Below the pieces are notes generated by a model that worked only from the letters and a program-made list of their open reading frames with translations, was not told the origin of the DNA and searched no databases. Of a stretch of 64,000 nucleotides of DNA, positions 8,556-16,709 are shown piece by piece; the stretch's first letter is position 1, and the number at the start of each line of letters is the position of its first letter. Where the stretch lies: positions 241,048-305,047 of the forward strand of contig JAROAZ010000002.1 of assembly GCA_029432775.1 (NCBI GenBank). Direction: 5' to 3'. This DNA comes from Pontiellaceae bacterium B12227. Lineage in GTDB: Bacteria > Verrucomicrobiota > Kiritimatiellia > Kiritimatiellales > Pontiellaceae. Position numbers and translations under genes: made by a program.

Positions 8556-9530
8556 TCAGTTCCATATCCCTCGAATGAGCTGTCCGCAATCAGGACATTT
8601 TCCGTTTACCAGCCGCATTGTATTCACGTGATATCCTCTCCTTTGAATCAAGAGAGTGTTGCATTCAGGACACCTGGTTGACTCCCCTGCCCCACCGTCA
8701 GCCATATTCCCTGTGTAGACAAACTTCAACCCTGCCTCGAATGCAATGAGCCGGGCTTGTTGGATGGTCGCTTTCGGGGTTGCTGGAAGGTGCTTGAGTT
8801 TGTATTGAGGAAAGAAACGTGAAAAGTGAAGCGGCGTTTCCGGGCCAAGATCTTGAACTATCCAGTCGCAGAGTTTTTTCGTTTCATCCGTTGAGTCGTT
8901 TAGTGTGGGGATGATGAGATTGGTGAGTTCAAGATATACGCCGCATTCTTTCATTATGTTCAGTGCGCGAAGCACGGGAGCAAGTTGTGCACCGCATATG
9001 CTGCGGTAAAAGGAATCAGAGATCGATTTCAGGTCGATGTTGGCCGCATCCAGATAGTCGCAGATGGTTCTGAGTGGAGCGGGGTTTATATAGGCTGCAG
9101 AAACCAGGATATTCTTTAAACCCGCTTGATGTGAAGTTTGACAGCATTCCAAGGTGTATTCATACGAAACCAAAGGTTCTGCATAGGTATAAGCAATGGA
9201 CTGGATTTTATTCTTAACCGCCAGTGCTGTTATTTCTGCAGAAGATACAGCACCAATTGGCAGCATTGATTCCTGGGAAAGCTGCCAATTTTGGCATTGT
9301 TGACAGTGCAGGTTACAACCTGCGGTTCCTATGGATAAAACTTCTGATCCCGGTAAAAAATGATACAAAGGTTTCTTTTCAATGGGATCGCTTTTTATAG
9401 CGCTGGGATGGTTATAGGTAATACATTGAATTTTACCAGCGATATTTTTTCGTACACCGCAGTCACCGATTTGTTCAGCCAGTAACTCACATCCCTTGGG
9501 ACAAAGCTTACATCTGACTTTAGCTTTCAT
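8556..9530 (-). CDS. amrS: AmmeMemoRadiSam system radical SAM enzyme
   Basis: 324 residues starting at ATG 9530, which overlaps the end of the HNH gene by 11 bp. The N-terminal Cys pattern CKLCPKGC...CGVR, the radical-SAM cluster motif CNLHCQQCQNW (CxxxCxxC) and a C-terminal zinc-ribbon pair (CPECNTLL and CPDCGQ) are the hallmarks of AmrS. The family is defined by genomic association with AMMECR1 and MEMO1-like proteins; the substrate is unknown. The other two members are not next to it in this window. Confidence 0.88.
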   Translation of the reverse strand: MKAKVRCKLCPKGCELLAEQIGDCGVRKNIAGKIQCITYNHPSAIKSDPIEKKPLYHFLPGSEVLSIGTAGCNLHCQQCQNWQLSQESMLPIGAVSSAEITALAVKNKIQSIAYTYAEPLVSYEYTLECCQTSHQAGLKNILVSAAYINPAPLRTICDYLDAANIDLKSISDSFYRSICGAQLAPVLRALNIMKECGVYLELTNLIIPTLNDSTDETKKLCDWIVQDLGPETPLHFSRFFPQYKLKHLPATPKATIQQARLIAFEAGLKFVYTGNMADGGAGESTRCPECNTLLIQRRGYHVNTMRLVNGKCPDCGQLIRGIWN

Positions 9531-9876
9531 CCTTTCCAATGTCGGGAAGCAGGGAATCCAGTCCGTCAAATGCGCTGAATCCCCCACTCTTGAAGGAATC
9601 ATCTACCGCTCCGCCAAACCCTTTCATTTTATGTTTTTCATGCTCATTATCGTGGCAGTAAACACACAGCAGTTCCCAGTTGCTGCCATCTGGCGGGTTG
9701 TTATCATGATTGTGATCTTTGTGGTGAACTGTCAGTTCTTTTAGTTTTGCCCCCTCAAACTCCCGACTACAGCTTCCGCATACATGAGGATACATTTTGA
9801 GTGCTTTTGCACGATATCCTTTCTCCCGTTCTGACATCGATTTGTGAATTTTTTCTAAAGCATCTGACCGCTTCAT
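9520..9876 (-). CDS. HNH nuclease family protein (YajD-like)
   Basis: A 118-residue small HNH protein. Two Cys pairs (CGSC and CVYC) frame the beta-beta-alpha metal core with VHHKDHNHDNNPPDGSNWEL, matching YajD-type HNH proteins. They are presumed metal-dependent endonucleases, though the cellular role of YajD-like proteins is not established. It overlaps the upstream SDR gene by 4 bp and the downstream amrS gene by 11 bp, so the three form one transcription unit. Confidence 0.85.
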   Translation of the reverse strand: MKRSDALEKIHKSMSEREKGYRAKALKMYPHVCGSCSREFEGAKLKELTVHHKDHNHDNNPPDGSNWELLCVYCHDNEHEKHKMKGFGGAVDDSFKSGGFSAFDGLDSLLPDIGKDES

Positions 9877-10721
9877 TTTAAAATATCCTCTAATGCTGGT
9901 TTTAACTCTTTGTGATGAAATTTGTACCCGCTTTGGAGTAATTTATTGGGTTTTACTCGGGTGCTGGACAACAGTAGCTCTTCTGCCATTTCCCCGAATA
10001 TTAAACGGGCAGCAAAAGCCGGTAAAGGCATAAAAGTCGGCCGCTTCAGTACGGCTCCCAGTATGCTGGTAAAATCTTTATTGGTAACGGGCGTCGGCGC
10101 CGTCAAATTCACCGGACCTGATAAACTCTTCTCTTTGGTAATGAACTGAATAGCGGAAACCATATCGGCCAGACTGATCCAGCTCATATATTGTTTACCG
10201 GATCCCAATATGCCTCCCCCTCCCATTTTAAATGGAGGAAGCATTTTTTTCAGTGCTCCTCCTTGTGTATCCAACACGATACCGGTACGTATGTTCACTG
10301 TTCTAACACCCACAGTATCTGCTCTTTTTGAAGCTTGCTCCCATTCTAGACAAACATGAGGAAGGAAACCAGTTCCTGCTGAACTCCCCTCCTCTAACAG
10401 TTCATCCGACCTGTTCCCGTAAAAACCAATAGCTGATGCTGATATGAATACGGACGGTTTATTTACTGCTGCAGCAATCAGCTCGCTAAGGCGCTTTGTT
10501 CCGATGACACGACTGTCTTCGATCCGCTTTTTTTTTGCCGTACTCCAGCGTCCCTCCGCAATGCTTTCTCCTGCTAGATGGATAACCGCTTCGATATCTT
10601 CAAAATCGGTTGCCTCTTTAAGGTCTCGACTCAACCTAATTACGGTATGGCCGTCTTGTTCTAACTGCTTTGTCAGTGCGCTTCCAACTAACCCATGTGA
10701 TCCTGAAACCATATATTTCAT
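9873..10721 (-). CDS. TIGR01777 family epimerase/oxidoreductase (SDR, YfcH-like)
   Basis: 282 residues from ATG 10721, chosen because AGGAG sits 7 nt upstream. The N-terminal Rossmann motif (VSGSHGLVGSALTKQL) binds NAD(P). Further landmarks are IHLAGESIAEGRW and ISASAIGFYGNR, both typical of TIGR01777, and a C-terminal DUF1731-like end (PAFAARLIFGEMAEELLL). It is an extended short-chain dehydrogenase of unknown substrate. It is first in the run with the HNH protein and AmrS and is transcribed divergently from mnmG. Confidence 0.88.
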   Translation of the reverse strand: MKYMVSGSHGLVGSALTKQLEQDGHTVIRLSRDLKEATDFEDIEAVIHLAGESIAEGRWSTAKKKRIEDSRVIGTKRLSELIAAAVNKPSVFISASAIGFYGNRSDELLEEGSSAGTGFLPHVCLEWEQASKRADTVGVRTVNIRTGIVLDTQGGALKKMLPPFKMGGGGILGSGKQYMSWISLADMVSAIQFITKEKSLSGPVNLTAPTPVTNKDFTSILGAVLKRPTFMPLPAFAARLIFGEMAEELLLSSTRVKPNKLLQSGYKFHHKELKPALEDILK

Positions 10722-10915
10722 ATAACTCTCCTGTTTCAACGTTCATGCTAAATGATCCATTGAGGGCCATCTAGCTTATATTTGTCCAGTGTTCGCAGAT
10801 GTCTTGTGGAACTTACAAAATATTTAAGTCCGTTATTACACGCAACCTGTTGTTGACCAGATTATTGGCTGAATGTAACTATCCACGCCCTCTAAAGAAA
10901 TCGGATGTGAATGGT

Positions 10916-12811
10916 ATGAATAGTTCTGAATATAAAGTTATTGTTGTGGGTGGTGGGCATGCGGGGTATGAAGCAGCTCTTGCATCATCAAGAATGGGTG
11001 TAAAAACATTACTGATAACGCTTAATAAAAATTTAATAGGTAGATTACCATGCAACCCTGCGGTGGGTGGAATTGCGAAGTCACATCTTGTTTCTGAATT
11101 GGATGCATTGGGTGGTGAACTTGGAAGGAACTCTGATTACACAGGAATTCAATATCGCATGCTGAATACCCGCAAGGGGCCCGCGGTCCAGTCGAATAGG
11201 ATTCAGTGCGATAAAGATCTGTTTCCTGTTCGTATACAGGCTGTACTTGATATGCAGGAAAACCTTGATATATGTGACGATATTGTTACTTCTATTCGTA
11301 CTAAAAGAGGGAGAATTTGCGGCGTGATGACCAGGGATTCTGGTGAAATTTCAGCCGATTCTGTTGTTATTTGCACCGGGACGTTTCTGCGTGGACGCGT
11401 ACTGATTGGTATGAAGAGTATCAAAGAAGGACGTATGGGTGAGGAGTCAGCGGAAGACCTTTCGAAATCATTCGATCGTTTTGGTTTTAAGTTGGGGCGC
11501 TTGAAAACGGGAACACCGCCGCGTATACATCGGGATTCAGTAAACTATTCAAGTATGGAAGAGCAGCCTGGTGACCATCCCCCCCCCTTCTTCAGTCGTA
11601 TGGCGAGACTGGAGTGGAAAATGTTCCACGTGGAACATAGTGCACCGGACCCTGAGGAGATCAGAAAAATGTTCCACGTGGAACATCCAGGTCTTCATCC
11701 CTGGATGCCTGGAAAGGATCAGGTATCGTGCTGGTTGACTCATACGAATGAGAATACACATCAGATTATATCGGATAACCTGAAAAAGAGTGCCATGTAT
11801 GGTGGAATGGTTGAGGGTACTGGTGTTCGGTATTGTCCTTCCATTGAAGATAAGATTGTTAAATTTTCTGGGCGGGATTCGCATCATGTATTTATTGAAC
11901 CCGAAGGTCGCAATAATATTCGTTTATATCCAAATGGTACTTCAAATAGTCTCCCGGAGGATGTTCAGGAGAAAATGATTCGTTCCATACATGGATTAGA
12001 GAGTGCTGAGATAATACGACCTGGATATGCGATCGAGTATGACTACGCGGATCCGACTCAGTTATTTCACACCCTGGAGACTAAACTTGTTGAAAATCTA
12101 TTTTTTGCAGGTCAGCTGAATGGAACGACAGGTTATGAGGAGGCTGCTGGACAGGGTTTTGTTGCGGGAGCCAATGCTGCATTAAAGTCATTGGGTCGGG
12201 AACCCTTTACTTTGAGTAGAAATGAAAGTTACATTGGGGTTCTTATTGATGATTTAGTTACTAAAGGGACAGATGAACCGTACAGAATGTTTACCTCCCG
12301 TTCGGAACACAGACTCACATTGCGTCAGGATAATGCCAGTTTCAGGTTGCTTGAAAAGAGTAAACAGCTCGGCATCGTGCATCCTTCGGAAGTGAGTGAT
12401 ATAGAAAAACAATGGAAAGGGATTCAGTTCGAATCTGATCGTCTTGAAAAAGTTTTTCATGACGGAAAATCACTTGCTCAACTTTTACGGCAGCCCGAGT
12501 TATTGTATAAGGATTTGCCTCAGGAAAATACCGGTTTGAGTCCTGAAATTATTAGGCAGGTTGAAATAGAAGTGAAGTATAAGGGATATATTAAGCGTGA
12601 AGGTGAGCGAATTGAGGCTTCTAGAAAGCAGGAGCATCAAAAAATTCCAATAGATCTGGACTATGACCTGGTTAAAAGTCTCCGATTTGAAGCCCGGGAA
12701 AAGTTGAAAAACATCAGACCGGAAAACCTGGGACAGGCCTCACGCATATCTGGAGTTAACCCTTCTGATGTTTCCATTCTGGCTATGTGGTTAAAAAGAA
12801 AAAGTATATAG
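10916..12811 (+). CDS. mnmG: tRNA uridine-5-carboxymethylaminomethyl modification enzyme MnmG (GidA), with embedded parS sites
   Basis: 631 residues from ATG 10916; the frame stays open upstream but without family similarity. MnmG is the FAD enzyme that, with MnmE, modifies U34 of certain tRNAs. Seen: the FAD motif VVVGGGHAGYEAALA, the signature CNPAVGGIAKSHL, TGTFLRGRV, RYCPSIEDKI, and GQLNGTTGYEEAAGQG. Where E. coli MnmG has a short loop before the THTNE motif, this protein has about 30 extra residues containing the hexapeptide MFHVEH twice. Both copies are encoded by perfect parS sites. The gene is more AT-rich than the sugar genes further right. Confidence 0.97.
   Translation: MNSSEYKVIVVGGGHAGYEAALASSRMGVKTLLITLNKNLIGRLPCNPAVGGIAKSHLVSELDALGGELGRNSDYTGIQYRMLNTRKGPAVQSNRIQCDKDLFPVRIQAVLDMQENLDICDDIVTSIRTKRGRICGVMTRDSGEISADSVVICTGTFLRGRVLIGMKSIKEGRMGEESAEDLSKSFDRFGFKLGRLKTGTPPRIHRDSVNYSSMEEQPGDHPPPFFSRMARLEWKMFHVEHSAPDPEEIRKMFHVEHPGLHPWMPGKDQVSCWLTHTNENTHQIISDNLKKSAMYGGMVEGTGVRYCPSIEDKIVKFSGRDSHHVFIEPEGRNNIRLYPNGTSNSLPEDVQEKMIRSIHGLESAEIIRPGYAIEYDYADPTQLFHTLETKLVENLFFAGQLNGTTGYEEAAGQGFVAGANAALKSLGREPFTLSRNESYIGVLIDDLVTKGTDEPYRMFTSRSEHRLTLRQDNASFRLLEKSKQLGIVHPSEVSDIEKQWKGIQFESDRLEKVFHDGKSLAQLLRQPELLYKDLPQENTGLSPEIIRQVEIEVKYKGYIKREGERIEASRKQEHQKIPIDLDYDLVKSLRFEAREKLKNIRPENLGQASRISGVNPSDVSILAMWLKRKSI
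11621..11638. promoter_or_regulatory. parS site 1 (inside mnmG)
   Basis: Contains TGTTCCACGTGGAACA, a full match to the ParB-binding consensus TGTTNCACGTGNAACA. It is read in the mnmG frame as MFHVEH. Confidence 0.93.
11669..11686. promoter_or_regulatory. parS site 2 (inside mnmG)
   Basis: A second identical 18-bp copy exactly 48 bp (16 codons) after the first, so it also encodes MFHVEH. Both lie about 4.8 kb from the putative oriC. Confidence 0.93.
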
Positions 12812-13005
12812 ACTATTTATATAATATGTTTCTAGTGAGTGGAATATAAAATTATATATCATATAATTTATAGCACAGCTAAATTATATTGCGTATAAAT
12901 ATATCGATATAAAAAGAGAGAAGTTGAAGGTTTCTTAAAATTAAGTATTTTGTCCTGTGGACTTTGCAGCGCTGTGTAGGCGTGAGCTCAATCAGGAGGT
13001 TAAAA

Positions 13006-13545
13006 ATGCTAAATGAAGCTGAATCCGTAAACTGTTCTTGTGATACAGAAATAAACCTCAGTGCCCAATACAGTAAACTCGACGACATCTTAGCCGAGTA
13101 TAAGTATAAAGAGGGAGGATTGATTCCTGTCCTTCAGATTGCTCAAGGTCTTTTCGGTTTTCTTCCCGAAGATGTTCTACATCACATCTCCAAAGCGATG
13201 GATAAACCCTATAGTGAAGTAGCTGGAGTTGTGGGGTTTTATTCCTTATTTTCAACTCAGCCTCGGGGTGAAAATGTCATAAGAGTATGCCTGGGAACAG
13301 CATGCTATGTGAGAGGTGGTAAGCAGGTTCTGGACTCCATCAAGAAGGAACTGAAAATAGATGTGGGGGAGACAACGGATGATCAAATGTTTTCATTGGA
13401 GATTGCCCGCTGTTTCGGTGCTTGTGGTTTAGCGCCGGCCATTATGATCAATGAAGATGTGCACCAGAGAGTAAAACCCTCGCGTATTAAGCAAATTCTA
13501 GCTCCATATTGTAAAACGGAAGCTGAGGAGGTGGAGCATGTGTAA
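13006..13545 (+). CDS. hydC: NuoE-like [2Fe-2S] subunit of electron-bifurcating hydrogenase (HydC)
   Basis: 179 residues from ATG 13006, with AGGAGG 6 nt upstream. It is a thioredoxin-like [2Fe-2S] ferredoxin of the NuoE family. An N-terminal helical part (LAEYKYKEGGLIPVLQIAQ...GFLPEDVL) is followed by the cluster ligands in CLGTACYVRG and CFGACGLAP. In trimeric [FeFe]-hydrogenases this subunit relays electrons between the flavin subunit and the catalytic subunit. It overlaps hydB by 8 bp. A very AT-rich gap (12812-13005) upstream probably holds the operon promoter. Confidence 0.93.
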   Translation: MLNEAESVNCSCDTEINLSAQYSKLDDILAEYKYKEGGLIPVLQIAQGLFGFLPEDVLHHISKAMDKPYSEVAGVVGFYSLFSTQPRGENVIRVCLGTACYVRGGKQVLDSIKKELKIDVGETTDDQMFSLEIARCFGACGLAPAIMINEDVHQRVKPSRIKQILAPYCKTEAEEVEHV

Positions 13546-16500
13546 AAAAATTACATCCTTTGATGATCTAAAAAGAACGCAACTGGCTGAAAGTCGGAAA
13601 ATGGTCTACCGCAATGGCCAAAGGAAAATACAATCTCATAACGACTCCTGTAGGGAAATTCTGGTATGCGTTGGAGGGGGGTGCCTTGCATCAGGTGCTT
13701 TGGAAATCTGCAAAGCATTTAATGAAGCGATTGCGGATCATGAACTTTCACAGAAAGTATCGGTCATAGAAACAGGGTGTATGGGACCCTGTGCTGCTGG
13801 ACCCGTAGCTAAAGTTATGCCGGACAACGTATTCTACCAAGGGATATCCGCTGAAGATGCTAAATCAATCGTTGTAAATCACATTATGAATAATAACGTG
13901 GTTTCTGAATTATTGCATAAAGATGCGGCCAATGGAAAACCGGTTGCTGATTTGGATGATATTGAATACTTCAAAAGGCAGAAGAAGGTAGTTTTGCGCA
14001 ATTGCGGAAATATTGATCCGCTGAAGATAGAAGAATATATCGCATGTAACGGGTATCAAGCTCTAGCCAAAGGTCTTATAGAATCGTCACCGGATCAAGT
14101 AGTGAACAGCATACTCAAATCCGGTATCAGGGGCCGGGGTGGGGGAGGTTTCCCAACAGGTTTGAAATGGAAATTCTCGCGTGAAGCGGAATCGGATCAG
14201 AAAAGTGTTGTGTGTAATGCGGATGAGGGAGATCCGGGCGCTTTTATGGATCGCAGTGTACTTGAAGGAGATCCTCACAGCGTTATCGAGGGAATGTCTA
14301 TTGCGGGATATGCGGTTGGGGCGCAGCGCGGCTACATTTATTGCAGAGCTGAATATCCAATTGCAATAGAGCGAATGCAAAAGGCCATTAATCAAGCTCG
14401 GAGTATAGGACTTCTGGGTGAATGTATTCTTGGAACTGACTTTAGTTTTGATCTCGAAATTCGTATGGGGTCCGGAGCTTTTGTCTGTGGAGAAGAGACG
14501 GCCTTAATGACTTCTATTGAAGGAAACCGCGGGGAGCCGCGACCACGGCCGCCTTTTCCTGCCATCAAGGGACTTTGGGGAAAACCGACGCTGCTCAATA
14601 ATGTAGAAACGTTCGCCAGTGTTCCGGTAATTCTGCTTGATGGAGCTGATAAGTATGCCGAGCTTGGCACGGAAAAAAGTAAAGGAACCAAAGTATTTGC
14701 CTTAGCTGGAGCGATTAACAACACGGGACTTGTGGAAGTTCCAATCGGAATCTCTCTTGGGGAACTCCTGTACGATATTGGCGGCGGCATTGTGGATGGA
14801 AAACCATTCAAAGCAGCTCAGCTCGGAGGGCCATCAGGGGGGTGTATCCCGAAGGAACACCTGAATGTTCCTTTAGATTATGAATCTCTGAATGAACTCG
14901 GAGCCATCATGGGATCCGGTGGCCTGATTGTTATGGATGAAGACAGCTGTATGGTTGATGTTGCCCGGTTTTTTCTAGAGTTTGTTCAGGAAGAATCCTG
15001 TGGAAAATGTACGCCCTGTCGGGTGGGCACTAAGCGTCTTTTGGAAATCCTTGAACGGATCTGTGACGGCAAAGGAAAGGAAGGGGATATTGAAAAGTTA
15101 ATAACCCTGGGCGAACAGATTAAGGAGACGGCTTTATGCGGACTGGGAAAAACTGCGGCTAATCCGGTGCTTTCAACCATTCGTCATTTCCGGGTGGAAT
15201 ATGAAGAGCATATTCGTGAACATAAGTGCCGTGCTGGTGTGTGTGCCGGATTAGTACGGGCTCCATGCCAGAGCGCATGTCCGGCCTCCGTGGATGTACC
15301 TGGATTTGTATCGCTTGTGGGTGAAAAACGATATGCGGATGCCTTGAAGCTTCATCGTGAACGTAATCCGTTCGCTGCAGCGTGTGCTCGAATTTGTTTT
15401 CATACGTGCGAGGAACACTGCCGTCGTTCAACGTTGGATTCACCGCTTTCTATTCGTGGGGTGAAGCGTTTTATGGTGGAACAGGAAATGATTATTCAGG
15501 TTCCGGAATGTAAAGAGAATGAGAAAAATGCAGCTCGTAAAATTGCTATTATCGGTGCGGGACCGGCCGGGTTGTCATGTGCCTATTTTCTTGCCCGGTT
15601 AGGATACAAACCTCAAGTGTTCGAAGCCGCCTCACGTCCCGGGGGAATGATGGCTCAAACTATTCCATCCTATCGACTTCCGCGGGAGATTCTGGCTCGG
15701 GAAGTTCGTATGATCGAGCGGCTTGGAGTGGATATTCAGTGCGATCAGCAGCTCGGCAGGGATTTCACCTTGCAGAGTTTGAAAGAGGAGGGCTATGAAG
15801 CAGTCTTTCTCGCAGTAGGTGCGCCGGAGGGGCTGAAGCTGGGACTACCAGGGGAGGAAGCCGAAGGTGTGTATGAAGCAATGACATTTCTGCGGGACTA
15901 CAACATCAGGGGATCTGTTCCTGTTGGAAAGCAGGTGGTGATTATCGGGGGAGGTAATGCGGCCATTGATGCAGCCCGGACTGCAGCCCGGTTGGATGCG
16001 GAAACAGTAACGGTTCTGTACCGCCGCACCCGGGAGCAAATGCCTGCATATGAAGAAGAGATCGAGGAAGCAGAAGCTGAAGGTGTGAAGCTTCAACTAC
16101 TTACTTCTCCGGAAGAAATCATGGTTGAGAATGGCAAAGTCGTCGGTATTCGCTGCAAACCAATGGAACTCGGTGCTTTTGATCGATCCGGGCGCCGTCG
16201 ACCTGTGGCCGGTGAAGATGAAGAGTTTGTGGTCCCGTGCGATCAGATTATTGCAGCGATCGGGCAACGGGTTGATCTTCCTGCACTTACCGGAGCTGTA
16301 AATTTGAATGTCCAGCGCAATGGCTATGTTGCAACAGACGCACTGAATAAAGGAACTTCCGAAGAGTGGATCTTTGCGGGGGGGGATGTGGCCAGTGGAC
16401 CTGCCTCTGTGATTGATGCGGTTGCTGATGGAGAGAAGGCTGCTGCTGGTATGGATCGGTTCCTGACGGGCAATGATCATGCCTTCTGGCGCCAGGAAAA

Positions 16501-16693
16501 AAGGAATGATACGGCATTCGATCCTGACGCAGATCCCGTTTCATATGGGAGGGAAAAACAACCGCTTATTCCTGTAGAGCGTAGGAAGTGTAATTTCGAT
16601 GAAGTTGAGCAGCCCTGGGATGAAGCCACGGCAGTTCGGCAGGCAAAGCGTTGTCTCCGTTGTGATTATCGCGAAGAAGTTCACACCTGGTAG
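13538..16693 (+). CDS. hydB: NuoF-like flavoprotein fused to a GltD-like NAD(P)H oxidoreductase module (HydB)
   Basis: 1051 residues, much longer than a normal HydB of about 600. Domains in order: thioredoxin-like [2Fe-2S] (about 45-125), NuoF core with NADH/FMN motif (RGRGGGGFPTGLKWKF, about 190-500), the NuoF 4Fe-4S motif ESCGKCTPCRVGT, then from about residue 565 a GltD/NfnB-like module with Cys motifs (CQSACP and CARICFHTCEEHC), an FAD site (IAIIGAGPAGLSCAYF) and an NAD(P) site (VVIIGGGNAAIDAAR). The C-terminal 2[4Fe-4S] ferredoxin domain of standard HydB seems to be replaced. Two pyridine-nucleotide sites suggest coupling of NADH and NADPH (inference). Confidence 0.9.
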   Translation: MCKKITSFDDLKRTQLAESRKMVYRNGQRKIQSHNDSCREILVCVGGGCLASGALEICKAFNEAIADHELSQKVSVIETGCMGPCAAGPVAKVMPDNVFYQGISAEDAKSIVVNHIMNNNVVSELLHKDAANGKPVADLDDIEYFKRQKKVVLRNCGNIDPLKIEEYIACNGYQALAKGLIESSPDQVVNSILKSGIRGRGGGGFPTGLKWKFSREAESDQKSVVCNADEGDPGAFMDRSVLEGDPHSVIEGMSIAGYAVGAQRGYIYCRAEYPIAIERMQKAINQARSIGLLGECILGTDFSFDLEIRMGSGAFVCGEETALMTSIEGNRGEPRPRPPFPAIKGLWGKPTLLNNVETFASVPVILLDGADKYAELGTEKSKGTKVFALAGAINNTGLVEVPIGISLGELLYDIGGGIVDGKPFKAAQLGGPSGGCIPKEHLNVPLDYESLNELGAIMGSGGLIVMDEDSCMVDVARFFLEFVQEESCGKCTPCRVGTKRLLEILERICDGKGKEGDIEKLITLGEQIKETALCGLGKTAANPVLSTIRHFRVEYEEHIREHKCRAGVCAGLVRAPCQSACPASVDVPGFVSLVGEKRYADALKLHRERNPFAAACARICFHTCEEHCRRSTLDSPLSIRGVKRFMVEQEMIIQVPECKENEKNAARKIAIIGAGPAGLSCAYFLARLGYKPQVFEAASRPGGMMAQTIPSYRLPREILAREVRMIERLGVDIQCDQQLGRDFTLQSLKEEGYEAVFLAVGAPEGLKLGLPGEEAEGVYEAMTFLRDYNIRGSVPVGKQVVIIGGGNAAIDAARTAARLDAETVTVLYRRTREQMPAYEEEIEEAEAEGVKLQLLTSPEEIMVENGKVVGIRCKPMELGAFDRSGRRRPVAGEDEEFVVPCDQIIAAIGQRVDLPALTGAVNLNVQRNGYVATDALNKGTSEEWIFAGGDVASGPASVIDAVADGEKAAAGMDRFLTGNDHAFWRQEKRNDTAFDPDADPVSYGREKQPLIPVERRKCNFDEVEQPWDEATAVRQAKRCLRCDYREEVHTW

Positions 16694-16709
16694 GATTGAG
16701 GAGTATATA

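Noticed and set aside
9534..9548. Palindrome-like TTCCAATGTCGGGAA near the amrS start
   Set aside because: Two mismatches in the right half; below the threshold used for counting copies.
12812..13005. Very AT-rich gap between mnmG and hydC as a possible origin
   Set aside because: It has no DnaA-box-like sequences; a promoter region for the hydrogenase operon explains it better.
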